From JANMES01 sp038229715 (lineage in GTDB: Bacteria > Planctomycetota > Phycisphaerae > Tepidisphaerales > Tepidisphaeraceae), in NCBI GenBank assembly GCA_038229715.1, contig JBBROD010000001.1, positions 32,513-96,512 on the forward strand: DNA of 64,000 nt, given 5' to 3'. Of the stretch, positions 24,171-32,951 are shown piece after piece. A model generated the notes under the pieces. That model was not told the origin of the DNA, made no database searches, and saw only the letters and a program-made list of their open reading frames with translations. A program made the position numbers and the translations under genes. Position 1 is the first letter of the stretch. Each line of letters opens with the position of its first letter.

Positions 24171-26954
24171 ATGGCAAAAAGCTTTTTTATCATCGACGGT
24201 CACGCCCAGATTTACCGCGCGTATTTTGCGCCATTTCGCGATCTCACCTCGCCCACCGGCGAGCCGACGAAGGCCACCTACGTGTTTACACAGATGCTGA
24301 TCAACCTCATCGAGAGGCGCAAGCCCGATTACCTGGCGATGGTGATCGACTGCCCCGGCGAAGTGTTCCGATCGGAAATCTTCAAAGAGTACAAGGCCAA
24401 TCGCAAACCCGCGCCCGATGACTTTCGGCCGCAGGAGCAGCGGATTCTGCAGATCGTGAAAGACGCCGGCGTGCCGATTTTTGCCAAGCCGGGCTTTGAG
24501 GCCGACGATGTGATCGCCACCATGGCGACTCGGCTGGAAGGTGAGTACGAGGTCTTCCTCGTCAGCAAGGACAAGGACCTGCGGCAAATCCTCGACGACA
24601 AAATCCGCATGTACGACCCCCAAACCGACGAATCGTTCGGCCCGGCGGAACTGCACGCCAAGCTCGGCTTTACACCGGCGATGGCGATCGAAATCCAGAC
24701 GCTGATGGGCGACGCGATCGACAACGTCCCCGGCATCCCCGGCGTGGGCGAGAAAACGGCGGTGAAGCTGATCGAGAAATACGGGTCGGCGGACGCGGTG
24801 ATGAATCATCTGGATGATCTGACGCCGAAGCTGCGGGAGAATTTCGAGAAAAACGCCGAACGCCTGGCGATCGCGCGGCAGCTGGTCACGCTGAAGCGCG
24901 ATGTGGAGATGGACTTCGACCCGGCCGCCTGCGCATTCACCGGGCTTGACGTTCGTGCAGTCAGTAAGCATCTGAACGAATTGGGGTTCAGCACGCTCGC
25001 CAAACGGATCGGCGCGGACGTGGCCGCACCGGCGCCGGTCAAGCCCAAGCCCAAGGCCAGCGCCGGCCCGGCCGAGTTCGGACTGTTCGGCGCGATGACC
25101 GAAGACGGCCAAGCCGCTCCGCCGCCGACGCACGCGACGAGCGAGGGGCTCACCTACACACTGGTCAATACGCCGGAGGGGTTTGATGCATTTCTCGTCG
25201 AGCTTAAACAGCAGAAGCGCTTCGCGTTCGACACCGAAACCGACGCGCTGGGCGCGATCAGCAGCGGCTGCATAGGAATGAGTTTTTCCTGGGAGGCGGG
25301 CACGGGCCACTACATCGCGCTGGCGGGGCCGAGCGGATCGATCGTGCTCGATGAACGCGACACGCTCGCGAAACTCAAGCCGATTCTTGAAGACGAACGA
25401 ATCGAAAAAGTCGGCCACAACATCAAGTACGATCTGCAGGTGATGCGCCAACGCGGCATCGAAGTGCGCGGGCTGGCGATGGACACGATGGTGGCCGCGT
25501 TCCTGCTCGAACCGACGCGGAACACGTTCGGCATGGATGCACTGTCGCTGCATTTGCTGAACTTCAAGAAGATTCCGACGATCGACCTTATCGGCAAAGG
25601 GCGGGTGCAGATCAGCATGGAGAAGGTCGATCTCGACCGCGTCACCCGCTACGCCGCCGAGGACGCGGATATTACCTGGCGGTTGGCCGAGCTGCTCGAG
25701 AAGCGGCTCGATAAAGTGCCGGCGATCAAGAAGCTGTCGCACGATATGGAAACGCCGCTGGTAAACGTGCTGGTGGAAATGGAAGCCAACGGCGTTGCGA
25801 TCGACCCGGCAATTCTCAAAGAGCAAAGCACAAAGCTCGGCCATCGCATCGACGACCTGCGCCAGCAGATTATGACCGAGGCCGGCGGGGAGTTTAACCC
25901 CGATTCGCCGAAGCAACTGGCCGACGTGCTGTTCAACAAGCTCGGCCTGCGCGTGGTGAAGAAAACCAAGACCGGCCCGAGCACCGACGTGGAAGTGCTG
26001 GAAAAACTCTCGCTCGAACACGCCGTGCCCAAGCTGATGCTGGAGTATCGCAGCCTGACGAAGCTGAAGAACACGTATCTGGATAATCTGACGGAGTACA
26101 TCAACCCGAAGACCGGCCGAATCCACGCGAGTTTCAGCCAGATCGGCGCCGAGACCGGCCGGCTGAGTTGCAGCGATCCGAACTTGCAGAACATCCCGAT
26201 CCGTACCGAGGAAGGCCGCGCGATTCGGCTGGCGTTCGTCCCCGGCGATCGCGAAAAAAACGTGCTGCTGACGGCCGACTACAGCCAGATCGAGCTGCGC
26301 GTGCTGGCGCACTACACGCAAGAGCCCGCGCTGGTGAAGGCGTTCGAAAACGACGAAGACATTCACCGCGCGGTGGCCGCCGAGGTGTTTCACGTGCCGC
26401 TCGATCAGGTCACCAAAGACCAGCGCGGGCAGGCGAAAACCGTCAATTTCGGCATCATCTACGGCGTCACCGCGTTCGGGCTCGCCCGACGGATCGACGG
26501 CCTTTCCGTCGGCGCTGCGCAGGAACTGATCAACGCCTACAACAAACGCTTCCCCGCGATCCAGCGGTTCATGCTGGAATGCGTCGAACACGCGCAAAAG
26601 CACGGCTACGTCGAAACCCTGATGGGCCGCCGTCGCCCGCTACCGGACATCAACTCCGGCGTGATCTCCATCCGCAACATGAACGAGCGCATGGCCATCA
26701 ACAGCGTGGTGCAAGGATCGGCCGCGGACATGATCAAGATCGCGATGCTCAATGTTTATCGTCGGCTGCGAACGGAGAAACGCCCGAGCAAATTGCTGAT
26801 GCAGGTCCACGACGAACTGGTCTTTGAAACGCCCGCGGCTGTGGTGGAGCAGGAGGCCGAGATCGTTCGCCAGGAGATGCAGAACGCGATGACACTGCGC
26901 GTGCCGATTAAAGTGGAAGTCGGTTGGGGCAAGAACTGGGACGAGGGAAAGTAA
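24171..26954 (+). CDS. polA: DNA polymerase I
   Basis: Repair and Okazaki-fragment polymerase, 927 residues with all three domains. The 5' nuclease occupies residues 1-290. The 3'-5' proofreading exonuclease is probably active: DTETD near 352, NIKYD and YAAEDAD. The polymerase has motif A DYSQIELRVLAHY near 702, motif B RGQAKTVNFGIIYG near 751 and motif C QVHDELVFE near 878. The start at 24171 (MAKSFFIIDGHAQIYRAYF) is set by homology; a TACAAT box ends 10 nt before it, suggesting a leaderless mRNA. An earlier in-frame start would overlap the divergent oxidoreductase gene. Confidence 0.97.
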   Translation: MAKSFFIIDGHAQIYRAYFAPFRDLTSPTGEPTKATYVFTQMLINLIERRKPDYLAMVIDCPGEVFRSEIFKEYKANRKPAPDDFRPQEQRILQIVKDAGVPIFAKPGFEADDVIATMATRLEGEYEVFLVSKDKDLRQILDDKIRMYDPQTDESFGPAELHAKLGFTPAMAIEIQTLMGDAIDNVPGIPGVGEKTAVKLIEKYGSADAVMNHLDDLTPKLRENFEKNAERLAIARQLVTLKRDVEMDFDPAACAFTGLDVRAVSKHLNELGFSTLAKRIGADVAAPAPVKPKPKASAGPAEFGLFGAMTEDGQAAPPPTHATSEGLTYTLVNTPEGFDAFLVELKQQKRFAFDTETDALGAISSGCIGMSFSWEAGTGHYIALAGPSGSIVLDERDTLAKLKPILEDERIEKVGHNIKYDLQVMRQRGIEVRGLAMDTMVAAFLLEPTRNTFGMDALSLHLLNFKKIPTIDLIGKGRVQISMEKVDLDRVTRYAAEDADITWRLAELLEKRLDKVPAIKKLSHDMETPLVNVLVEMEANGVAIDPAILKEQSTKLGHRIDDLRQQIMTEAGGEFNPDSPKQLADVLFNKLGLRVVKKTKTGPSTDVEVLEKLSLEHAVPKLMLEYRSLTKLKNTYLDNLTEYINPKTGRIHASFSQIGAETGRLSCSDPNLQNIPIRTEEGRAIRLAFVPGDREKNVLLTADYSQIELRVLAHYTQEPALVKAFENDEDIHRAVAAEVFHVPLDQVTKDQRGQAKTVNFGIIYGVTAFGLARRIDGLSVGAAQELINAYNKRFPAIQRFMLECVEHAQKHGYVETLMGRRRPLPDINSGVISIRNMNERMAINSVVQGSAADMIKIAMLNVYRRLRTEKRPSKLLMQVHDELVFETPAAVVEQEAEIVRQEMQNAMTLRVPIKVEVGWGKNWDEGK

Positions 26955-27023
26955 GCGGGCCGAGCTTTCAAAAAAGCGATCGCTAAATGCTTTCGATTCT
27001 CGTGCCGGTTTACACTTACTCGA

Positions 27024-28520
27024 ATGTCCGAATCGCTTTTCGTCATCCTTGGCAATCAGCTGTTCTCTCCGTCGCTCTGGCCGGCGGAGGCGCGTGGCGT
27101 ACCCGTGTTCATGGCCGAAGATCACGGCCTCTGCACGCATTACAAATACCACAAGCACAAAATCATCCTCTTCCTGGCCGCCATGCGCTCGTATGCGACC
27201 GAGTTAAGTGAGCGGGGAGTGCGGGTCGACTATCGCCAGCTATCTTCCAAGACGGCCGGTCTGTCGTATGAGGACAAGCTGGCATCAGCTGTTAAGACAC
27301 ATCGCGTGAAGCAGCTGATCGTTTATGAGATTGAGGACAAGTTTTTCGAATCCCGCATCGCCGACTTCTGTAAGCAGCACAAGCTGACCCTTAAGACGCT
27401 GCCGTCCCCGATGTTTCTTACTACACGAGCGCAGTTTTCGGCTTACTTGGAATCTTCTCGCAAGCCGTTCATGAAGTCCTTTTACGAAGAACAGCGTCGC
27501 CGGCTTGATTTGCTGATGACGCCCGCAGGAACCCCGGTCGGCGGGCAGTACAGTTACGATCCCGAGAATCGCAAGCCGTTGCCAAAGAGTTTGCAACCGC
27601 CGGCGATCGCAAGGCCGAGGCCGTCGGCGATCGTGCAGGCAGTCGCCAAGCTCACGGATGAGTTATTCGCCGATCACCCGGGCACGTCGGCGGAATTCTG
27701 GCTCTCCGTCACGCGCAAACAGGCGCTGGCCCGGCTTGATGAGTTCTGCCGCGAGCGCCTCGAACTGTTCGGCCCGTACGAAGATGCAATCCCACAGCGA
27801 TCGACATTTCTGTTCCACTCCGTCCTGTCGCCGTTGATCAATCTCGGCTTGCTCACGCCTGCGGAAGTGATCCAAAAAGCCATCGCCGTCGCCGGGAAGC
27901 AAAACGTGCCGCTCCCGTCACTGGAAGGATTTGTACGTCAGGTCGTCGGCTGGCGCGAGTTCATCCGCGGCATTTATCAGAACTTCTCCGCGAAGGAAGA
28001 ACGCGGCAACTTCTTCAAGCACCATAAAAAGCTTTCGTCCATGTGGTACTCGGCCAATACAGGCATCCCACCGCTGGATGCGACGCTCGCGAAAGTCCTC
28101 AAGCTCGGCTGGTGCAATCACATCGAGCGGCTGATGGTGCTCTCCAACCTTATGCTGCTCTGCGAGGTGCATCCGTCGGAGGCGCACCGCTGGTTCATGG
28201 AAATGTTTGTGGATTCCAGCGATTGGGTGATGGGCCCGAACGTCTATGGCATGGGCCAGTTCAGCGACGGCGGACTTTTTGCCACCAAGCCGTACATTTG
28301 CGGCTCCAATTACATGATCAAGATGAGCGATCACACCAAGGGCGACTGGTGCGATGTGGTTGACGGTTTGTACTGGAGTTTCATCGACCGCCACCGTGTG
28401 TATTTCGCGAAGAACCCTCGAACAATGTACCTGCCGACGAATCTGGACAGGCTGACGGCGGAACGCCGAGCGAGACTGTTCGAACGGGCCGAAAACTTCC
28501 GCAAGCTGGCGACGAGATAA
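27024..28520 (+). CDS. PhrB-type (FeS-BCP clade) cryptochrome/photolyase lacking Fe-S cysteines
   Basis: FAD photolyase-related protein, 498 residues. The clade's known members repair (6-4) photoproducts and carry a [4Fe-4S] cluster. The clade is recognised by GWCNHIERLMV, WVMGPNVYGMGQFSDGG and NYMIKMSD. In PhrB the last motif continues with C-x2-C and, after a loop, ACPF before LYW. Here it reads SDHTKGDWCDVVDGLYW (near residue 434): both cysteines are replaced and the loop is about 10 residues shorter. Only the first cluster cysteine (GWCNH) remains, so the cluster is probably lost. TACACT ends 7 nt before the ATG. Confidence 0.88.
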   Translation: MSESLFVILGNQLFSPSLWPAEARGVPVFMAEDHGLCTHYKYHKHKIILFLAAMRSYATELSERGVRVDYRQLSSKTAGLSYEDKLASAVKTHRVKQLIVYEIEDKFFESRIADFCKQHKLTLKTLPSPMFLTTRAQFSAYLESSRKPFMKSFYEEQRRRLDLLMTPAGTPVGGQYSYDPENRKPLPKSLQPPAIARPRPSAIVQAVAKLTDELFADHPGTSAEFWLSVTRKQALARLDEFCRERLELFGPYEDAIPQRSTFLFHSVLSPLINLGLLTPAEVIQKAIAVAGKQNVPLPSLEGFVRQVVGWREFIRGIYQNFSAKEERGNFFKHHKKLSSMWYSANTGIPPLDATLAKVLKLGWCNHIERLMVLSNLMLLCEVHPSEAHRWFMEMFVDSSDWVMGPNVYGMGQFSDGGLFATKPYICGSNYMIKMSDHTKGDWCDVVDGLYWSFIDRHRVYFAKNPRTMYLPTNLDRLTAERRARLFERAENFRKLATR

Positions 28521-28560
28521 TCCAAGACAGATGCGTTTCTCCCGGCTAAACTACTAAGCC

Positions 28561-28992
28561 GTGGAACTTGAAGATCCCAGTTTTGAGTTTGTCCCAAAGA
28601 TCGACCGCCGACGGACGATCCCCGAGCCGCCGCCGGTTCGGGTGATCGCGGTGGAGGACGTCTCTCTGGCTGCCACACCGAAAGAAGCGGCGAAGCTTGA
28701 TGCGTTTTACGTCGGGCTGCTGCGGTTCGAGCGGGACGACAAGGAACTCGGCATGGTCTATAAGGCCGAGAACGTTCGGTTGCGGTTTACAGTCGAGGAC
28801 GCGCCACGCAAAGACGACATGCGCGTGCTGGGGATAGAAGTGCCTTCCCTCCGCGATCTGGAACTACTGCTGGTCGATCGGCAGATCGAATTCCTCAAAG
28901 AGCCCGGCCTGTACGTCGGCCAGACCACCTTCCTGTTGCAAGACCCGGCCAGCCATTGGGTTCGCCTGAGCGAAGTGGTGCGGATCATCTGA
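28561..28992 (+). CDS. Glyoxalase/VOC-superfamily-like protein (143 aa)
   Basis: Residues 30-143 show the beta-alpha-beta-beta-beta plan of a VOC module: VEDVSLAATPKEAAKLDAFY, GLLRFERDD, then TTFLLQDPASHWVRLSE. Metal-binding His/Glu positions are not clearly kept, so catalysis is doubtful. Translation starts at GTG, with TAAACT ending 8 nt before it. Lies between the photolyase and coaE genes on the same strand. Confidence 0.7.
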   Translation: MELEDPSFEFVPKIDRRRTIPEPPPVRVIAVEDVSLAATPKEAAKLDAFYVGLLRFERDDKELGMVYKAENVRLRFTVEDAPRKDDMRVLGIEVPSLRDLELLLVDRQIEFLKEPGLYVGQTTFLLQDPASHWVRLSEVVRII

Positions 28993-29056
28993 CGCCTGCC
29001 GCTTGCGAGTGGGCCGCTATTTGCGGGTCTTTGCAAATCTGCGAAGATGATCGCTC

Positions 29057-29686
29057 GTGTTCCACCACAAACCCATCATCGGCATCGCCGGCGGGATCGG
29101 CAGTGGGAAGTCGTTTATCGCCCGGCTGTTTGGTGAACTCGGCTGCTCGGTGGTCGATTCCGACGCTGCGGTTCGTGAGGTTTATACCCAGCCGGCCGTG
29201 CTGCAAACGATCCAAAATTGGTGGCCGGGCGTGGTGAATTCAGCCGGTACGCTGGACCGTAAAGCCGTTGCGTCGCGGGTGTTCAATAACTCCGCCGAAC
29301 GACAAAAATTAGAGGCTTTGGTACACCCGCTGGTCGATCAGGTCCGAATCCGCCAGATGGATCGCGATCTGACGCAAATTCAGAGTTTGAAAGCCTTTAT
29401 ATGGGATACGCCGCTCCTGTTTGAGACCGGTTTGTATCGGCAATGCGACGCGTTGGTTTTCATCGATACGCCGCTGGAAATTCGGGTTAAAAGGGTGGCC
29501 GAGCGGGGGTGGGATCAGGCCGAGTTAGCCCGCCGAGAAAATTTACAATGGCCACTTGATAAAAAGCGTTCTTTATGCAACGATGTGATAGTCAACTTCG
29601 GAAACGAAGCGGACGCCCGCGGCCAAGTCGGTCAAGTGCTTTCCCGAATTCTTGCGAGAACGTCGAAAGACCCCGAATCGTTTTAA
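29057..29686 (+). CDS. coaE: Dephospho-CoA kinase
   Basis: Last enzyme of coenzyme A synthesis; ATP-dependent 3' phosphorylation of dephospho-CoA. The P-loop GIAGGIGSGKSFIARLF is at residues 9-25; VVDSDAAVREVY and WDTPLLFETGLYRQCDALVF are the substrate motifs. Starts at GTG 29057. Length (209) and motifs are complete. A gap of about 440 bp then separates it from rho. Confidence 0.94.
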   Translation: MFHHKPIIGIAGGIGSGKSFIARLFGELGCSVVDSDAAVREVYTQPAVLQTIQNWWPGVVNSAGTLDRKAVASRVFNNSAERQKLEALVHPLVDQVRIRQMDRDLTQIQSLKAFIWDTPLLFETGLYRQCDALVFIDTPLEIRVKRVAERGWDQAELARRENLQWPLDKKRSLCNDVIVNFGNEADARGQVGQVLSRILARTSKDPESF

Positions 29687-30127
29687 CCCGGTTATTTTAT
29701 CCCCAGGTTGAACGGCTTAGTTCACGCATCGGACGGGTGTAAGTTCATAGATCGACAGGCTCACCTGAACAAGATGGCAATGGCTCGTCGGTCGTGAGGT
29801 CGTCGGACGTGAGGGAAGAAGCAAGTTGCAGTGGCCCGGTCGAATCGGGTGGTACATCGCGATATTTTTCCCAAGATCAGTCGTTGAAAGGAATCGCCCG
29901 CTCGGATGGCGGGCTTCGCAGGCAACTGTGGATCGAGTCTTGTCGATCGATCGCCGCGCCCGGATGGCCAGGCGATTGCAATCCTGAGAATCCTCGAAAT
30001 ACGCTTGAGTCGAATGCGCATCGAACCTTCTGCAAACACATTGAACCAACGCACCAGCCGCTTGAATCGGCAATGAAATATAAGGCAAGTCAGTCAACTG
30101 CTAACCTCTTTTTTGGAAGCCTGAATC
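29687..30127. other. Long leader/intergenic region before rho
   Basis: 441 bp with no credible gene. It contains a small hairpin (GCCCGC-TCGGAT-GGCGGGC near 29897-29916) without a T run. In other bacteria rho is autoregulated through its leader; a long untranslated leader here would fit, but I see no specific motif. Confidence 0.4.
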
Positions 30128-31639
30128 ATGGCCAAGTCCACACCCCGTCCGCGTCGCCTGCACACCTCGCAACAAGAAAACGACGCTCCTGAAGTAGAAA
30201 CCACCGCCACCGCCGTCGCGCCTCCCCCGCCGGTTGCGCCCATGCCCAACGCCACCGCGCCGGCGCCCATCGCGCCGCAGCCACCCGCGAATGGTAACTC
30301 AACCTCCAACTCTTCGGCCACAGGTGAAGACATCGGCAGCTTCGATGCTGAGACCAACGCCCGGTACGAACAGGTCAAAGGCGGCAAGCTCTACATCAAA
30401 GACCTGCAGCAGATGGACATCATCGGCCTGCACGAAATCGCCAAGCAGGAAAACATCCAGGACTACATCGGCCTGAAGAAGCAGGACCTGATCTTCCAGA
30501 TTCTCCGAGCCCGCATCCGCCAGAACGGCCTGATGTACGGCGAAGGCGTGCTGGAAATCCTGCCTGACGGGTTCGGCTTCCTCCGCAGCCCGGAATACAA
30601 CTACCTGCCTTGCCCGGACGATATTTACATCAGCCCCAGCCAGATCCGCCGGTTCGGATTGCGTAACGGCCACGTTGTACAAGGCCAAATCCGTCCGCCG
30701 AAGGAATCCGAGCGCTATTTCGCGCTGCTCCGCGTTGAAGCCATCAACGGCGAAGACCCCGAGCGCATCAACGACACCGGCAATTTCGAAGACCTCACGC
30801 CGCTGCACCCCAACCGCCGGCTGGTGCTGGAGAGCGATCCGAAAGACCTGAACATGCGGATCGTCGACCTCGTCACCCCGATCGGCAAAGGCCAGCGCAT
30901 GCTGATCGTCGCTCCGCCGCGTACCGGTAAGACGGTACTGCTGCAGAAGATCGCCAACGCGATTTCTAAGAATCATCCTGAAGTGGTGCTGATGATCCTG
31001 CTGATAGACGAGCGGCCGGAAGAAGTGACGGACATGGAACGCAACACCAAGGGCGAAGTAATTTCGTCCACGTTCGACGAGCCTACCGCCCGTCACGTGC
31101 AGGTTGCGGAAATGGTCATCGAAAAAGCCAAGCGATACGTCGAATTCGGCAAGGACGTTGTCGTCCTGCTCGACTCGATCACGCGACTGGCCCGCGCGTA
31201 CAACACCGAAGTGCCGCACTCGGGCAAGATTCTCACCGGCGGTGTCGACGCGAACGCGCTCCAAAAGCCCAAGCGTTTCTTCGGTGCCGCTCGTAACATT
31301 GAAGAGGGAGGCAGCCTGACGATTCTGGCCACCGCGCTGATCGACACCGGCTCGAAGATGGACGAAGTGATCTTCGAAGAATTCAAGGGCACCGGCAACG
31401 CCGAGTTGCACCTGGATCGCCGCCTGGTCGACCGCCGCACTTACCCGGCCATCGACATCAACTCCTCCGGCACGCGTCGCGAGGAATTGCTGCTGGATAA
31501 GAAGGAAATGGAACTCATCTTCCGTCTCCGTCGCGTGTTGAGCGACATGAATCCTGTGGAAGCGATCGAACTCCTCAAGGGCCGACTCGAGAAAGTGCCG
31601 AGCAACGCTCAGTTCTTGATGAGCATGAACCTGGATTAG
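30128..31639 (+). CDS. rho: Transcription termination factor Rho
   Basis: Hexameric RNA-dependent ATPase. An unusual Pro/Ala/Thr-rich N-terminal extension of about 80 residues precedes the Rho-N domain (LQQMDIIGLHEIAKQENIQ). The RNA-binding cold-shock domain (YGEGVLEILPDGFGFLRSP) follows. Walker A is APPRTGKTVLLQKIA near 261-275; Walker B and Q/R-loop regions (MILLIDERPEEVTDMER, VVLLDSITRLARAYN) are intact. Such linker extensions occur in Rho of high-GC bacteria and may affect RNA binding. Ends in a strong terminator. Confidence 0.97.
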   Translation: MAKSTPRPRRLHTSQQENDAPEVETTATAVAPPPPVAPMPNATAPAPIAPQPPANGNSTSNSSATGEDIGSFDAETNARYEQVKGGKLYIKDLQQMDIIGLHEIAKQENIQDYIGLKKQDLIFQILRARIRQNGLMYGEGVLEILPDGFGFLRSPEYNYLPCPDDIYISPSQIRRFGLRNGHVVQGQIRPPKESERYFALLRVEAINGEDPERINDTGNFEDLTPLHPNRRLVLESDPKDLNMRIVDLVTPIGKGQRMLIVAPPRTGKTVLLQKIANAISKNHPEVVLMILLIDERPEEVTDMERNTKGEVISSTFDEPTARHVQVAEMVIEKAKRYVEFGKDVVVLLDSITRLARAYNTEVPHSGKILTGGVDANALQKPKRFFGAARNIEEGGSLTILATALIDTGSKMDEVIFEEFKGTGNAELHLDRRLVDRRTYPAIDINSSGTRREELLLDKKEMELIFRLRRVLSDMNPVEAIELLKGRLEKVPSNAQFLMSMNLD

Positions 31640-31663
31640 TCGATCGATTGAAGTTGAAATCTC

Positions 31664-31696
31664 CAGGCCCGTCACCCACGGTGGCGGGCCTGTTTT
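31664..31696 (+). terminator. Intrinsic terminator of rho
   Basis: CAGGCCCGTCACC and GGTGGCGGGCCTG form a strong stem with a 3-nt loop, followed by TTTT. The next gene's ATG begins only 3 bases after the T run. Confidence 0.85.
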
Positions 31697-31699
31697 CTA

Positions 31700-32044
31700 A
31701 TGAACAGCGAACAACCCACCAGCCGCTATCTTAAAACGCCCGACGGGAGATACTTCGTCGCGCGAGGCAAACTGCTGCGCTGCAGCAACCCTGATCTGTT
31801 GCCGGCCGACCGGGAGAAATACTCGGCGTTGCTGGTGATCGCCCGCAAAGAGGTCCGATCGGCCAAAATGTGGGGCACGGTTGAGGACGTACAAAAGGCG
31901 CACAAAAAAGTAGACGCCGCCAAGCAGGGCCTCGGCGAACGCGGCAGTCCTTGGTGGACCGATGGCGCGCCTGATTACAATCGGCTGGAGATTGAGAATA
32001 CGCCGTATGCTGCGTGGTGGAATCAGCACAACGCGGGGAAGTAA
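31700..32044 (+). CDS. Conserved-looking hypothetical protein (114 aa)
   Basis: Soluble, charged protein starting MNSEQPTSRYLKTPDGRYFV, with CSNPDLLPADREKYSALLV and a helical centre (VRSAKMWGTVEDVQKAHKKV). The Trp-rich C-terminus has SPWWTDGAPDYNRLE and YAAWWNQ. No motif known to me. The ATG abuts the rho terminator, leaving no ribosome site or separate promoter, so it may be expressed from read-through or from a promoter inside rho. Codon use looks real. Confidence 0.65.
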   Translation: MNSEQPTSRYLKTPDGRYFVARGKLLRCSNPDLLPADREKYSALLVIARKEVRSAKMWGTVEDVQKAHKKVDAAKQGLGERGSPWWTDGAPDYNRLEIENTPYAAWWNQHNAGK

Positions 32045-32131
32045 GCGGCGTTCGATTCAGATGAGTCGAACGAGATTCGGCGCGAGACCGGCATCAGCAG
32101 CAAAAGTCCATCCGTCGCCGTTGCGTGATCC

Positions 32132-32291
32132 TAGAGCAACGCACTTTTGTTGTAACGTGGTATTAACTGTTCGTCGTCATCCTGAGGTACTCCGAAGGAT
32201 CTCGAACGTCGAATGCCGGTCGCAATCCGAGATCCTTCGGAGTACGTCAGGATGACGATTACAGAGCCTGCACGCTACATCAAATTGCTCT
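32132..32291. repeat. MITE-like element, family C, copy 3
   Basis: Ends AGAGCAA and TTGCTCT are perfect 7-bp inverted repeats. The flanks match the elements at 18481-18639 and 9566-9723 in reverse orientation. The central hairpin CGTCATCCTGAGGTACTCCG is at 32175-32257. Its right end touches the 3' end of the next gene. Confidence 0.8.
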
Positions 32292-32296
32292 CGGCT

Positions 32297-32872
32297 CTAA
32301 CTGTTCGGCGGCTTCGCTCGCGACATGTACTGTAGATACGCGCCTTCCAATGTGCTGAGAAACCGCGGAATGATCGGAGCGGAGATAAACACCCGCGACG
32401 ATACGGCTGCTGTCGGGAAAAAGCCGGTGATGAAATCGAAGAAAAACTCTGCCGGCGAATGCCCGATCAATACCGAGTTGGCGTAACTGCCGGCCAGCAG
32501 GTCGTCTGAGATTTTGAAGTTCTCGTAGATTTCCTGGACGGACAGTCGTCGTTCGTTCGGTGGTCGCGGCGGGAGCGCCGGTGGAGGGCCGAAGGCGGTG
32601 GTGTACTTGTCGATATTGTCCTTCAGCGCGGAAATCAGTTCCGCCATGGTTTGCGGCGCGACGACGACCCGCGCATTGACCCGGAACGGGCGGGTCAGTC
32701 CCTGCAGGAAGTCGATGACAAATTCCTTCGGGCTGTCGAGTACCACCTGGCCCGTGGAATACACGCCGGCGGCAACGCGATCAGGCACGCGCGCGCCGAC
32801 CGGCTGGTGTGCCAACTTCTCAGAGACCGGTTGATTGGGATCGGACGGCGGATTGGGGGTTGTTTCGCTCAC
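32297..32872 (-). CDS. Protein with two tandem DUF3467 domains
   Basis: Residues about 38-98 (VVLDSPKEFVIDFLQGL, then NARVVVAPQTMAELISALKDN) and residues about 123-185 (SVLIGHSPAEFFFDFITGFF, then SRVFISAPIIPRFLSTLEGA) are two copies of the small DUF3467 fold, which is usually single. The N-terminus is Pro-rich. Function unknown. It runs in the same direction as cinA, about 80 nt downstream of it. Confidence 0.8.
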   Translation of the reverse strand: MSETTPNPPSDPNQPVSEKLAHQPVGARVPDRVAAGVYSTGQVVLDSPKEFVIDFLQGLTRPFRVNARVVVAPQTMAELISALKDNIDKYTTAFGPPPALPPRPPNERRLSVQEIYENFKISDDLLAGSYANSVLIGHSPAEFFFDFITGFFPTAAVSSRVFISAPIIPRFLSTLEGAYLQYMSRAKPPNS

Positions 32873-32882
32873 GCCTGAATGT

Positions 32883-32951
32883 TAACCGCGAAGGCGCGAA
32901 GACGCGAAAGAGCAAAAGAGATATTGCGTTATACGGTCTTCTTCGGTTGGA
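32883..32951. repeat. Decayed AACCGCGAAGGCGCGAAGACGCG inverted repeat
   Basis: One arm (AACCGCGAAGGCGCGAAG) is intact; the other is degraded (GGTCTTCTTCGGTTGG). It relates to the intact palindrome at 3042-3117. Confidence 0.55.

Noticed and set aside
24138..26603. 821-codon open frame on the minus strand
   Set aside because: Runs antisense through polA, whose polymerase and exonuclease motifs are intact on the plus strand. Arg/Val-rich composition is typical of a high-GC shadow frame.
30299..31675. 458-codon open frame on the minus strand
   Set aside because: Antisense to rho; no domain pattern, and rho has all motifs.
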